From NCBI GenBank assembly GCA_023262855.1, contig JALQYQ010000009.1, forward strand, positions 1 to 64,000: DNA of 64,000 bases, read 5' to 3'. The translations under genes were made by a program, and so were the position numbers. This DNA is from Crocinitomicaceae bacterium. Its GTDB lineage: Bacteria > Bacteroidota > Bacteroidia > Flavobacteriales_D > Crocinitomicaceae. Shown piece after piece: positions 42,586 through 52,151 of this stretch; position 1 is the first letter of the stretch, and every line of letters begins with the position of its first letter. Under the pieces are notes generated by a model that saw only the letters and a program-made list of their open reading frames with translations, made no database searches and was not told where the DNA came from.

Positions 42586-43758
42586 ATGCAAGCTGAAAGA
42601 AAACTAAATGTTCTAACTCTTTGTTCATGGTATCCCAACCGAACAAATTCAACCCTTGGAAACTTTGTTCAGAAACATGCAGAAGCAGCTGGCATTTATA
42701 ACAACGTAACGGTAATAAGTCAATTTTCTGACCCACGTATTTCAACCGTTGAAGTCACGAAAAGTGTACAAAACGGTATAACGGAAATTATCGCTTACTA
42801 CCCAAAAAGTTCATCATCCATTGGATTCATTCGAAAAGTAAGTAGCTTTTTGAATCATCGTAAGGCATTTCGTAAATCCTATCAACTGGCTTTAGAAACG
42901 ATGGGGAAACCAGACATCGTTCATCTAAACATCATTTATCCAATGGGCACATGGGCATTGTGGTTAAAAATGCGCCATAAGATTCCTTTTGTCATAACTG
43001 AAAATTCTAGTGGATTGCATGTTGGAAGTGATCATGCTTACCCACCTGCAGCCATGAAATTATGCAAAAAAGCCTTGAACGAAGCTTCAGTATTGATGCC
43101 AGTGAGTTTGAATTTAAAGTCACACATGCAAAAACTAGCTCCTCAAGCAACATTTGAAATTATCTCCAACGTTGTGGATGAAGAAAAATTTGCTGTGAGC
43201 ACGAAATCGAAAGAAGGTGTTGTTAAGTTAATACACATTTCGACTGGTGTTGATTCAATTAAGAATCTAACGGGAATGATTCACACCTTAAATCATTTGA
43301 GGTCAAAGCGTTCTGATTTTCATTTAGATATTGTAAGTGACGGTGATACTGAATATGCAAAGCAATTAGTGAATGAACTAAGTTGCCAATCTGTTGTTAC
43401 TTTTCATTCTACTAAAACAACAATCGAAGTTGCACAAATGCTGAGTGAGAGTGATGCCCTTCTAATGTTTAGTAATTACGAGAATTTCCCTTGTGTCATT
43501 GCTGAATCTTTCATGACTGGTTTGCCAGTTATTTCGAGTAATGTGAATGGAATTCCTGAACATGTAAACGCCTCGAATGGACTGTTGGTTCAACCAAGAA
43601 ACGAGGAAGAACTAGAGCGAGCGATTGAACAATTTTTGGATGGAACGGTAACATTTGATCGTAGTTCAATTCGTTCATATGCGGAGGAGCACTTTGGCTA
43701 TCGCGCAGTTGGAAAATCATTTGATACTATTTACCGCAAGGTTTTAAAGCAATCTTAA
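42586..43758 (+). CDS. glycosyltransferase family 4 protein
   Basis: This cytoplasmic sugar transferase has the GT-B fold. The 390-residue product has an N-terminal acceptor-binding half (about 1-190) and a C-terminal GT4 half with the nucleotide-sugar motif ALLMFSNYENFPCVIAESF (E-x7-E type, about 303-321) and GLPVISSNVNGIPEHV. The donor and acceptor cannot be told. It follows the desulfurase by 19 bp and precedes a Gre-like gene by 6 bp, so it is in the same unit. Confidence 0.9.
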   Translation: MQAERKLNVLTLCSWYPNRTNSTLGNFVQKHAEAAGIYNNVTVISQFSDPRISTVEVTKSVQNGITEIIAYYPKSSSSIGFIRKVSSFLNHRKAFRKSYQLALETMGKPDIVHLNIIYPMGTWALWLKMRHKIPFVITENSSGLHVGSDHAYPPAAMKLCKKALNEASVLMPVSLNLKSHMQKLAPQATFEIISNVVDEEKFAVSTKSKEGVVKLIHISTGVDSIKNLTGMIHTLNHLRSKRSDFHLDIVSDGDTEYAKQLVNELSCQSVVTFHSTKTTIEVAQMLSESDALLMFSNYENFPCVIAESFMTGLPVISSNVNGIPEHVNASNGLLVQPRNEEELERAIEQFLDGTVTFDRSSIRSYAEEHFGYRAVGKSFDTIYRKVLKQS

Positions 43759-43764
43759 ATCCTA

Positions 43765-44223
43765 ATGTTAGATTCTAGCTTCAAAATCAACTTACATCAT
43801 GCACTTATTGCGGAAGTAGAAAAACGCAACAACAATCTTTTAGCTTCTCTCAACGATGCATTGGATTCAACAGCCAATGAAACAAAATCTACAGCTGGAG
43901 ACAAGCATGAAACTGGTCGAGCAATGGCACAATTGGAACAAGAAAAAATTGGAAGTCAGCTTACCGAAATTGGCAAATTAAAAGAAATACTATTCCGTAT
44001 TAACCCAGAAAAATCTTCCATTAAAATTGAATTGGGAAGTTTGGTCGAAACATCAACTGGTATTTTCTTCATTTCAATTGGAATTGGTGCATTTACCTTT
44101 GAAGGAAAAAGTGTGTTTTGCATTACACCGATGGCACCTGTTTGTCAACTACTATTAGGCAAACAAGCCGGAGATACTATTGAATGGCAAGGAAAGAAAA
44201 TTGCAATTACATCCGTTTCTTGA
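43765..44223 (+). CDS. GreA/GreB-like C-terminal domain protein (second in the window)
   Basis: The 152-residue product has an N-terminal helical, coiled-coil-like part (about 1-78) and a C-terminal beta-rich domain (about 82-152) with GSLVETSTG, a central strand pair and LLLGKQAGDTIEWQGKKIAI, the shape of the GreA/GreB FKBP-like domain. Proteins like this are often mislabelled as 3-oxoacyl-ACP synthase in databases; no thiolase motif is present. The acidic coiled-coil tip of true GreA is not obvious. Its 3' end overlaps the convergent methyltransferase by 17 bp. Confidence 0.65.
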   Translation: MLDSSFKINLHHALIAEVEKRNNNLLASLNDALDSTANETKSTAGDKHETGRAMAQLEQEKIGSQLTEIGKLKEILFRINPEKSSIKIELGSLVETSTGIFFISIGIGAFTFEGKSVFCITPMAPVCQLLLGKQAGDTIEWQGKKIAITSVS

Positions 44224-44815
44224 AACTACAAAAGATGAAGTTCTGTATTGTGTCAAATGGTGTTTGATGATTTTCAAATTCGCACTGTAATTTTTCAAAC
44301 CCTTTGAATTGGTTGATCATACTTGCCTCTGAGTACTGTTGAATTTCTAATCCACTACATTTTAGCGGCCCATCTTCAGAAAACGTTCCTATAACCATAA
44401 AATCGCTTACCGCTTCATTCACCATCTTCACATAACGTGCTTGCTCCTCAGCTGAAGTCAAGAAATGAAATGCTGCGCGATCATGCCAAATAGCATATTT
44501 CTTTGAAGGAACAAAATCATTGATATCCGATTCTATCCAGGTTACTTCTTTAGCTCGTTCACCTAATCGAATTTTAGCACGTTCAATGGCTTTTCCGGAA
44601 ATATCCAGTACGGAAATATCTGAATATCCTTGATTGAGCAGAAAATCAACTAATTTGCTATCTCCACCTCCGATATCAATAATTGAAGCATCTTTATCCA
44701 AGCCGAAACCTTGAATAAACTGCAAAGAAATTTCTGGCTTTTCTTGTGTCCAACTTACCTGTTCAGGTGATTTTGTTTCGTAAACAGTTTCCCAATGTTG
44801 CTTTTTCGATTCCAT
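44207..44815 (-). CDS. class I SAM-dependent methyltransferase
   Basis: This 202-residue soluble methyltransferase has an unknown acceptor. The SAM-binding loop is IIDIGGGDSKLVDFL (about 45-59), and the acidic residue after strand 2 is in VLDISGKAI (about 69-77). The segment WHDRAAFHFL (about 119-128) is reminiscent of thiopurine- or tellurite-type methyltransferases. It is a single gene, convergent with the Gre-like gene and overlapping it by 17 bp. Confidence 0.87.
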   Translation of the reverse strand: MESKKQHWETVYETKSPEQVSWTQEKPEISLQFIQGFGLDKDASIIDIGGGDSKLVDFLLNQGYSDISVLDISGKAIERAKIRLGERAKEVTWIESDINDFVPSKKYAIWHDRAAFHFLTSAEEQARYVKMVNEAVSDFMVIGTFSEDGPLKCSGLEIQQYSEASMINQFKGFEKLQCEFENHQTPFDTIQNFIFCSFKKRM

Positions 44816-44875
44816 TTCTTACTTTTTGTACAAAAAGACAACATTTCTTTTAAACAAAATGTGATAAAAGTTGCA

Positions 44876-46684
44876 CTAGCGCACTAAATGAATAAACCCT
44901 TGGCCTTCAAACTCTTCGTTCTGAATACCTTTCGCTTTATAAATGTAGAAATAAACGCCTGGTTCGGCCTCTTTACCATTACTTTTTCCATTCCAACTAG
45001 CATTCACATCCGTTGTTGTAAACATAACATTTCCCCAACGGTTCAAAATTGTCAATTCAATTTCAACAATGTTCACCAATTGAAACTGATAAACGTCATT
45101 TGCACCATCATTGTTTGGTGTAAACACATTCGCCGTTTCCAAATCTACAGGTAAAATAACTGGTGGCTCTAAAACATTAATTGTTACATAAGCTGTATCA
45201 GAACAAGCTGAACTTCCCGCAACTAACATGACTGTGTAAACACCTGTTGTGTCATACACTTGCGTTTGACCATTCGTTGTTGTCTCATTTAATGTGTTTC
45301 CATTTCCAAAATCCCAATAAAACTGATTTGCATTTTGACTCGTGTTTTGGAAATTAACAGTCAAGGGATAATAACCTGTAATTGGTGTTGCAACTAAACC
45401 AGCTTGAGGTGGATTATTAGGTATAATTTCAACTGAATCATATTGGAAACATCCAGCAGATTCAACTTCAAGGTAATACCAACCAATTGGCAAATTCGTC
45501 CACACTGAGGCATTGATTTGATTTGGATTAGCTGCACCAGGACCAGACCATGTATAATTAGCTGGGTCATTAAATGTTCCTGATGTAATTGCAGAAACAT
45601 ATCCGTTATTCGCGCCACAATCAGTTGGACCCGATAAAACTTGACTTATCGTCCAATCAACTGGAATTATTGTCACTTGAGCTCCATCCATTCCAACACA
45701 TCCATTTTGACTTGTTGCAACAACTTGATATAAGCCCGAAATATCTGGTACAACCGTAGGAACTGTTTGACCAGAACCCCATGACCAAGTTGCAATTGGA
45801 ACATTTGAAGTAGCAGTTATTAATCCTGTTTCATTTTCGCAATATGTTAAATCTGGTCCAGCATCAATTATGACTTGTTCAACTTGAACATTAATAGAAT
45901 CAGTAACTGTACAAATGGGAGCAAAGAAAATATCATCAATCGAAAAATCGTTTCCAGAAGACAAAATACTTTGATTAACAATCGAAAGCACAGCCGTTGA
46001 AGACGTTCCCGAATTCCAGAATCCTGTATTTTCCAACCAAGTACAAGCTGTTGTAGATGTAGGTATGATTCCAGAAATTGGCACATTGTTAATGTACAAC
46101 TGAAGATTAGAAACCTCAACTGCATTCAAGGCATTGGCTTGCCAAAATGAAAACACATAATCAGATCCAGGAGTCACATTCACTGTTTGCGACCAAACAA
46201 TTGTATTTGCTGTAGACGATCCATTTGCAATAAGCATATTACCTGTTCCGGTTGTATGATCTCCACAAACCGAAAAATTCGAATGAACTAAATTTGGAGA
46301 AGTAGAAATAGCATATTGCCCAGGATTCGAAAGAAGTCCCCAAGAACCACCCGTCCCAGGAATGTAAGACGATGTAAAATTATTCGCCGCAGCTGTTGTT
46401 CCGCCTTGAAAATTTCCATTTAATATAAGATTCGATCCCACAATACTTCCTGCTACAGAATATGTACCAGCCGCATTTACAGTAATATTATTGATCATAG
46501 AACCATTCGACCATAAGTAATAATCAAATCCAGACGGTGCATTCAATGTCAAACTTTGACCTAAACAAATTACGGTATCGTTTCCTAAATTAATTTGAGG
46601 TTCACTTCCATCACATTGAGCAAATGTATATGTTCCAACTAAAAGGGTAATTGCTAAAAAAATTGTTTTCATCAAATAATTCAT
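44876..46684 (-). CDS. secreted PKD-domain protein with T9SS type B (gliding-type) C-terminus
   Basis: This is an exported protein of 602 residues. It has a signal peptide (cleavage near FAQ at about residue 23), a carbohydrate-binding-like region (about 85-260), Ig/PKD-like repeats including a PKD domain near 430-510 (VNFQNTSQNANQFYWDFGNG), and the C-terminal gliding-associated domain (NVFTPNNDGANDVYQF to the end, about 515-602) that directs T9SS export. A second Met at position 5 is an alternative start. It is probably a surface adhesin; that role is inferred. Confidence 0.88.
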   Translation of the reverse strand: MNYLMKTIFLAITLLVGTYTFAQCDGSEPQINLGNDTVICLGQSLTLNAPSGFDYYLWSNGSMINNITVNAAGTYSVAGSIVGSNLILNGNFQGGTTAAANNFTSSYIPGTGGSWGLLSNPGQYAISTSPNLVHSNFSVCGDHTTGTGNMLIANGSSTANTIVWSQTVNVTPGSDYVFSFWQANALNAVEVSNLQLYINNVPISGIIPTSTTACTWLENTGFWNSGTSSTAVLSIVNQSILSSGNDFSIDDIFFAPICTVTDSINVQVEQVIIDAGPDLTYCENETGLITATSNVPIATWSWGSGQTVPTVVPDISGLYQVVATSQNGCVGMDGAQVTIIPVDWTISQVLSGPTDCGANNGYVSAITSGTFNDPANYTWSGPGAANPNQINASVWTNLPIGWYYLEVESAGCFQYDSVEIIPNNPPQAGLVATPITGYYPLTVNFQNTSQNANQFYWDFGNGNTLNETTTNGQTQVYDTTGVYTVMLVAGSSACSDTAYVTINVLEPPVILPVDLETANVFTPNNDGANDVYQFQLVNIVEIELTILNRWGNVMFTTTDVNASWNGKSNGKEAEPGVYFYIYKAKGIQNEEFEGQGFIHLVR

Positions 46685-46739
46685 TTGTAGTCACTACTAT
46701 GACTATCATTTACAACAAAAAGTTGTCTGAGTGGTTCAA

Positions 46740-47456
46740 TTAAATTAAGTCGTCAAAGGAATTAATTCCTAATTCTCGTTCAACGGTGAATCCTTCTGCA
46801 TATTTTGCACCAATTGGTCGACCGTATTGCATCATTCTACCTTTAATGAAATCGAAAAATTCTTCACCAGAAATTGGAGTTACAGGCTCTTTCGAATTCG
46901 GATCGTAGAATTGTGTTTTATATGCTTTTATTGCTTCTATCTTTCGATCTACAAAAGCTGTAACATCGACACAAAAATCAGCTTTCAAATAATGATCTTG
47001 AATGTAATGGTAAACTGCTTTTGGGCGATGTGCACTTTGTGACTCTCCATCCCAGCTTGTTTCAATTTTTCTCAGGCCTGCTAAAAAACAAGCATCTGAA
47101 ACCAGTTTAGCTGCACGTGCGTGGTCTGGATGTCTGTCTTCAATGGCATTCGCCAATACAATTCTTGGTTGAAAACGACGAATCTGTTCGATAATCAAGC
47201 GTTTGTTTTCTTCAGAATCAGTAAAAAATCCATCTTCCATTTTCAAATTAACGCGTGCGGAAATTCCCAAAATCTTTGAAGCCAATTCAGCTTCTTGATA
47301 ACGCGTTTCAATTGTACCACGTGAGCCCAATTCACCTTGCGTCAAATCAACAATACCAACAGTTTTACCTTCTGCAATGTGTTTCATCAACGTCCCAGCT
47401 GCTGATAACTCAATATCATCTGGATGTGCCGCAAACGCTAAAATATCTAGTTTCAT
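46740..47456 (-). CDS. bshB1: bacillithiol biosynthesis deacetylase BshB1
   Basis: This zinc enzyme removes the acetyl group from GlcNAc-malate in bacillithiol synthesis. The 238-residue product has the metal and catalytic motifs H11-P-D-D14 (AAHPDDIE) and H109-P-D-H112. The LmbE/PIG-L fold, the segment GELGSRGT and the length match BshB1 rather than other deacetylases. bshA and bshC are not in the window. It precedes nothing co-directional within its transcript except the upstream ccsBA, 19 bp away. Confidence 0.92.
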   Translation of the reverse strand: MKLDILAFAAHPDDIELSAAGTLMKHIAEGKTVGIVDLTQGELGSRGTIETRYQEAELASKILGISARVNLKMEDGFFTDSEENKRLIIEQIRRFQPRIVLANAIEDRHPDHARAAKLVSDACFLAGLRKIETSWDGESQSAHRPKAVYHYIQDHYLKADFCVDVTAFVDRKIEAIKAYKTQFYDPNSKEPVTPISGEEFFDFIKGRMMQYGRPIGAKYAEGFTVERELGINSFDDLI

Positions 47457-47475
47457 CTTTTCTCTTTTTAGACGT

Positions 47476-50400
47476 TTAAAATTCCCGTTCCAATTCAGCT
47501 TTCATTCTTTTGTTGTATTGATAATTGACAAAGACTGCCACCGCTGAAAAAGCTGCGAATCCTAAAATTATAAATACCAACCATTCTGGGAATTTCAAAA
47601 TGCTATCTCCTTGTGCATATGAATGTAATCCTCCCAATACGAAATTCACTCCAAAGAATGTAAACAAAATTGAGGAGAAGCCCCATAAACTCACCATATT
47701 GAATGTGAATTTACTTTTCAAACCTGGAATGTATCGCAAGTGTAAAATTATCGCATACACTAAAACAGATACCAAGGCCCATGTTTCTTTCGCGTCCCAG
47801 CCCCAATATCTACCCCACGATTCATTCGCCCAAACACCACCAAGGAAGGTTCCAATGGTTAACATAAACAAACCAATCGTCATTGCCATTTCTGACACAT
47901 ATGTTATTTCATTGATATTCAAGGTTACAATTTCATTTCTTTTAGTACCTCTCGAAATGTATAATATCAAATTAATCAGTCCAAGCAAAGCACTCAAACC
48001 GAGAGGTGCATAGCTACCCGTAATTATAGCCACATGAATCATTAACCAATATGATTTTAAAACAGGTTGCAGAGGAGTGATTTCTGGATCCAATAAATTC
48101 ATTTCAGACACAAAAATTAAAAAGAACGCAAACAAAGCAGCAGCCGCTATCACAACTGGATTTTTCTTTGCAAAAACAAAACCAGCAATCATCGCAACCC
48201 ATGCAATAAATACAACCGCCTCATACCCGTTACTCCAAGGAGCATGACCTGAAATGTACCATCTAAATCCTAAACCTGTTCCGTGGTAAACGAATATCAC
48301 AACTAACAATCCGACAAAAATACGTCCGATTCGTTTAAAGAATTTTTCTGTTCCAACCGTTGGTTTCGTGAAAATACGTGCGAAGAAAATGATCAATAAG
48401 ACAAATCCAAACAATAAATAACTGTACATTGAATTTTTGAAAATTCCCATTTTGTTGTAACTGATTTCCACCTTCACTTTTGTTTCTGAAGGACAAATAT
48501 CACCTGCCTCATTGCGTTGGAACTTTTTCAATTCAACCAATAAATCATCCACAACACCAAACTTGTTCAATTTCGCAGCTTCATCTAAACCTGCAATATA
48601 GCGTAAAGCCAACATTGAAGAATTAGAATCCAATTGCATTACTTCCTGAGACATTGGAACATACCATGTTTTCGTTTTATCCTTTTCAACAGGAAGGATT
48701 TTCATGTATTGCCAACTAAAAATGGCTTGAACCACCTCAAATTTCTCTACAACCTTTATCAATTTTTTATCAAACTCATCGCGCTGTTTGTCTAAACGCT
48801 GGTGAGCTTCGTTGTATTTTTTCATCAATTTGAATTCACCATTTAAATCTGCTAATTCTTTAAATGATGCATATTCACCAACATTCAATTCACCTCGAAC
48901 AACAGCTGGAATCTGAATAACCTTTTGATCCATCCAGTAGCTTGGATACATGTGCATACTCATGATTGTTTGCACGGCATTGTATTCTTTGTACTTATTC
49001 GAACGAGAAATCTTTCGCAATAACTGATCACATAAAGTGTGAATTGGAATGATTCTTCCTTGAAAATCTTGTACCAACAAACTTGCTAATTCATCTGAAT
49101 GCTCTTTTGAAATAACCCTGTAAATCACTTTTGCTGGAGCCGCAGCTTTCTGCTGATGATCTGCATGATTATGCTCTTGTGCTGAACCAATTGTTCCAAA
49201 TCCAAGCGTAAAAGCTAGTACAAACAGACCTAACAAATTCTTGCGTTTTTCACGTGATTTTTTCAATAATCCGTTCAATTCTTTGAAGCGTCCAATTCGT
49301 GCAAAAAGCGACATTACCATTCCAATTGACATTAATAAATACCCAATGTATGTAATATTTGTTCCCCACCAATCGTGGTTCACACTCAAACGCGTACCTT
49401 TTTCGTCTTGATCATAGCTTGATTGGAAGAAACGATAACCACCATAATCCATCACATTGTTCATGAAAATATGTTGATCGTGTGTATGATTGTTTTTCTC
49501 ATCGATTACTGTAACATCACTTGCAAATGAACTCGCTGCAGAAGATCCAGGATAGCGTTCCAATTGGAAGTCGCGACAAGCTACATAAAATGGTAGTTCA
49601 ATTTTCATTGGACCGTATTCCATTTCATACGTTAACCCACCAAAGCTAAAAACCTCATGTGTTGGAATTGAACCTAAACCACCTTCCAATTGCACAATTT
49701 TCGATTGATTACCATCGGTGATTTTCAAGGTCAAATAGTCTGAACCAACATTTTTATTTCCAGAAGGCAATAACATTTTCTTCGCATGTTGCACGACACT
49801 TTTGAACACGATTTGCTGATTTCCGATTTGATATAAAGTTGTTGTTTGGAAAGGAACTAATGTATCCGCTGGAATTTCAACAAACAAGGAATCTGAAACT
49901 TGTTGTCCAGACTGACGTGCTTTTTGCATTTCTGCCATCGGCAAATAGCGCATTGGAACGGCTGATTTTACCATGATTTTATTTCCTTTACGGAATAAAT
50001 GAACACCTGGCATCGCATCTTTTTTCTCGAATGAAATAGCCAAATCACCCGCCATTAAAAAACCACCTTGCGCTACATAATTGGATTGCATTCCATCGGT
50101 AACAATTTCAAGCGCAACAGTATTAAACTTTTTATCAATCACTAATGAATCAACCATTTTTTTGTCAAAACGAACATATTCAATGTTAATAGGCGTTTTG
50201 TGATTTGGGAACTCAACTGGAATTTCAAAGTAGTTATCCGTCTCTGTTGACATGTAGTGTTTTTCACTGAACGTATATTGCAATTTTCCATCATTGATTT
50301 TCATCCAGACATACGGCTCAGAAGAATAAATGAAATTACTTTTCTCCCCTTCTCGGATTAACATTAAGCCTTCAAAACTAAAATAGCGTGTTACTCCAGC

Positions 50401-50673
50401 ACCAATTAAAATCACAATAAACGAAAGGTGAAACATGAACATCGCGATTTTTTCACGTTGATACATTTTGTATCTAAAAATATTCGCGATTAAGTTGATC
50501 CCCAAATAGAACAGCAACAATTCAAACCAGCCAGCATTGTAAACAATAATTTTAGCTGTTTGAGTATCATACATTGATTCTAAAAATGTTGCCCAACCTA
50601 TAGCAACAAGAAATGCTAGCAAGCCCAAAGTCATTGCTCCAACCGAAAAAAATGCGCGTAGGAATTTATCCAT
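47476..50673 (-). CDS. ccsBA: cytochrome c biogenesis protein, fused CcsB-CcsA (ResB-ResC)
   Basis: This membrane complex moves haem out and attaches it to CxxCH motifs of cytochromes c. Started at the ATG at 50673 it is 1065 residues; an open frame upstream (to 50739) crosses a predicted -7 element. The N-terminal part (about 1-470) is ResB-like with four helices and a periplasmic domain. A helix and a further periplasmic region follow (about 470-750), then the CcsA part with the haem-binding WGRYWGWDAKETW near residues 955-967. It is needed for CcoP and CcoO maturation. Confidence 0.94.
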   Translation of the reverse strand: MDKFLRAFFSVGAMTLGLLAFLVAIGWATFLESMYDTQTAKIIVYNAGWFELLLFYLGINLIANIFRYKMYQREKIAMFMFHLSFIVILIGAGVTRYFSFEGLMLIREGEKSNFIYSSEPYVWMKINDGKLQYTFSEKHYMSTETDNYFEIPVEFPNHKTPINIEYVRFDKKMVDSLVIDKKFNTVALEIVTDGMQSNYVAQGGFLMAGDLAISFEKKDAMPGVHLFRKGNKIMVKSAVPMRYLPMAEMQKARQSGQQVSDSLFVEIPADTLVPFQTTTLYQIGNQQIVFKSVVQHAKKMLLPSGNKNVGSDYLTLKITDGNQSKIVQLEGGLGSIPTHEVFSFGGLTYEMEYGPMKIELPFYVACRDFQLERYPGSSAASSFASDVTVIDEKNNHTHDQHIFMNNVMDYGGYRFFQSSYDQDEKGTRLSVNHDWWGTNITYIGYLLMSIGMVMSLFARIGRFKELNGLLKKSREKRKNLLGLFVLAFTLGFGTIGSAQEHNHADHQQKAAAPAKVIYRVISKEHSDELASLLVQDFQGRIIPIHTLCDQLLRKISRSNKYKEYNAVQTIMSMHMYPSYWMDQKVIQIPAVVRGELNVGEYASFKELADLNGEFKLMKKYNEAHQRLDKQRDEFDKKLIKVVEKFEVVQAIFSWQYMKILPVEKDKTKTWYVPMSQEVMQLDSNSSMLALRYIAGLDEAAKLNKFGVVDDLLVELKKFQRNEAGDICPSETKVKVEISYNKMGIFKNSMYSYLLFGFVLLIIFFARIFTKPTVGTEKFFKRIGRIFVGLLVVIFVYHGTGLGFRWYISGHAPWSNGYEAVVFIAWVAMIAGFVFAKKNPVVIAAAALFAFFLIFVSEMNLLDPEITPLQPVLKSYWLMIHVAIITGSYAPLGLSALLGLINLILYISRGTKRNEIVTLNINEITYVSEMAMTIGLFMLTIGTFLGGVWANESWGRYWGWDAKETWALVSVLVYAIILHLRYIPGLKSKFTFNMVSLWGFSSILFTFFGVNFVLGGLHSYAQGDSILKFPEWLVFIILGFAAFSAVAVFVNYQYNKRMKAELEREF

Positions 50674-50697
50674 AATTTGTCCGTCTAATTTTACGGG

Positions 50698-50705
50698 CAA
50701 AAATA
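50698..50705 (-). promoter_or_regulatory. predicted ccsBA promoter -7 element
   Basis: TATTTTTG on the minus strand matches TAnnTTTG. The predicted start near 50694 leaves about 20 nt before the ATG at 50673. A well-spaced -33 element is not visible. Confidence 0.45.
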
Positions 50706-50793
50706 CGCATTGCCTCGTTGATACGGAAAAGAAAAACAATAAAACTACTTATTGAAAATCCAAAATTTCATAAAAAGCAAGCAATGATTTCTT

Positions 50794-51153
50794 TCAATAT
50801 TCACCAATTGAAAGCAAAACCAAGGTACAAGCTTCCTCTGTTTCGATTTTTTTTGAAGCTAAAAGTGCTGCGAAATCTGCATTTTCAGTCCCTGGATTGA
50901 AAATTACCCGTTTAGGATGAAGCGCAATAATTTTGTCATAAAGCTCAACTTGTCGTTGCGGATTAACATACATTGTCACAGTGTCAATATCGGAATCAAA
51001 ATCCCATTCTTTCTGAATGGCAACATCTGCAACTTCGCCTTCTTTTAAACCGAAGGCAAGAACTGGATGATCAGCATTTCTCAAGGCATTAATTGCTTTA
51101 AACGAATAACGATCAGGATTCAAACTAGCCCCAACAACCAAGGTCTTTTTCAT
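50794..51153 (-). CDS. CoA-binding domain protein (YccU-like)
   Basis: The 119-residue product is a single Rossmann-like CoA-binding domain: GASLNPDRYSFKAINAL (about 8-24), VDVAIQKEW-like middle, TMYVNPQRQ and a C-terminal RVIFNPGTENADF with an acidic EEACTLVLL end. Such proteins bind CoA or acyl-CoA; the physiological role is not established. It follows purC by 6 bp and probably shares its transcript. Confidence 0.85.
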   Translation of the reverse strand: MKKTLVVGASLNPDRYSFKAINALRNADHPVLAFGLKEGEVADVAIQKEWDFDSDIDTVTMYVNPQRQVELYDKIIALHPKRVIFNPGTENADFAALLASKKIETEEACTLVLLSIGEY

Positions 51154-51159
51154 GGAAAA

Positions 51160-52107
51160 TTAAAGCGTTTTCAAGAAAGCTTCAACATTGGCTTGAATGC
51201 GTCCTTCAATATTAGAAGTATCTGCTTTTTCAAAGGCATTTCCTGTAATTCGTTCGTACAATTCGATATAGCGATCTGTCACTGTTTGAACAAATTCATC
51301 TGGCATTACTGGCATTGTTTGTCCGTCCAAGCCTTGAAAATTATTTTCAATTAACCATTGACGCACGAATTCTTTCGACAATTGCTTTTGAGGCTCGTTC
51401 TTATCTTGACGTTCCTGATATCCTTCAGCATAGAAATAACGCGATGAGTCTGGCGTGTGAATTTCATCAATCAACACCACTTCTCCGTTGCGGATTCCAA
51501 ATTCATATTTTGTATCCACCAAGATTAATCCACGCTCTGCAGCCATTTCAGTTCCACGCTGAAAAAGTGCGCGTGTGTAGTTTTCCATTTGGACATAAAT
51601 TGCTTCTGGAACAATATTTTGAGCAATGATTTCTTCACGTGAAATGTCTTCATCGTGTCCTTCTTCAGCTTTAGAAGCAGGCGTGATGATTGGCTCAGGA
51701 AATTTATCGTTCTCTTTCATACCTTCTGGCAGAGCAACGCCGCATAATTCGCGTTTTCCTAATTTATATTCACGTGCTGAGTGACCCGCTAAATAACCAC
51801 GAATGACCATTTCAACGCGCACTGGCTCGCACGCATAACCAACTGCAACTGCAGGATCTGGCGTACCAATCAACCAATTCGGTACAATATCTTTTGTTGC
51901 ATTTAAAAACATGGTCGCAACTTGATTTAAAACTTGTCCTTTGTGAGGAATTCCTTTTGGCAAGATGTGATCAAAAGCAGAAATACGATCGGAAGCCACC
52001 ATTACAAGAATATCATTCTCTAAGGTATAAACATCACGTACTTTTCCTTTGTATACCGCTTTTTGGCCTGGGAAATTAAAATCTGTTTTAATAATTGCGT
52101 TGCTCAT
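51160..52107 (-). CDS. purC: phosphoribosylaminoimidazole-succinocarboxamide synthase
   Basis: This enzyme joins CAIR and aspartate in purine synthesis. The 315-residue product has the SAICAR synthetase features [40 protein letters not shown] and [12 protein letters not shown], all intact. The length is that of the longer PurC form found in Bacteroidota and yeast-like enzymes. It follows phoH by about 45 bp on the same strand. Confidence 0.96.
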   Translation of the reverse strand: MSNAIIKTDFNFPGQKAVYKGKVRDVYTLENDILVMVASDRISAFDHILPKGIPHKGQVLNQVATMFLNATKDIVPNWLIGTPDPAVAVGYACEPVRVEMVIRGYLAGHSAREYKLGKRELCGVALPEGMKENDKFPEPIITPASKAEEGHDEDISREEIIAQNIVPEAIYVQMENYTRALFQRGTEMAAERGLILVDTKYEFGIRNGEVVLIDEIHTPDSSRYFYAEGYQERQDKNEPQKQLSKEFVRQWLIENNFQGLDGQTMPVMPDEFVQTVTDRYIELYERITGNAFEKADTSNIEGRIQANVEAFLKTL

Positions 52108-52151
52108 GTTATGCTTGTTTTAATCTATTTATTCGAATAAATCCAACAGGA

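Noticed and set aside
43765-44223. 3-oxoacyl-ACP synthase, a name often attached to such proteins
   Set aside because: At 152 residues with no thiolase-fold catalytic Cys-His motifs it cannot be that enzyme; the domain layout is Gre-like.
46712-46726. Palindrome ACAAC-AAAAA-GTTGT between bshB1 and the T9SS type B gene
   Set aside because: Arms of five bases around an A run arise easily in AT-rich DNA, and no T tract or second copy supports a terminator or operator.
47525-48013. 162-codon open frame on the plus strand
   Set aside because: It lies wholly antisense to the CcsA part of ccsBA, whose motifs are intact; the protein has no recognisable features. The same holds for the frames at 3700-4116 (antisense to nuoB), 18728-19087 and 57438-57860.
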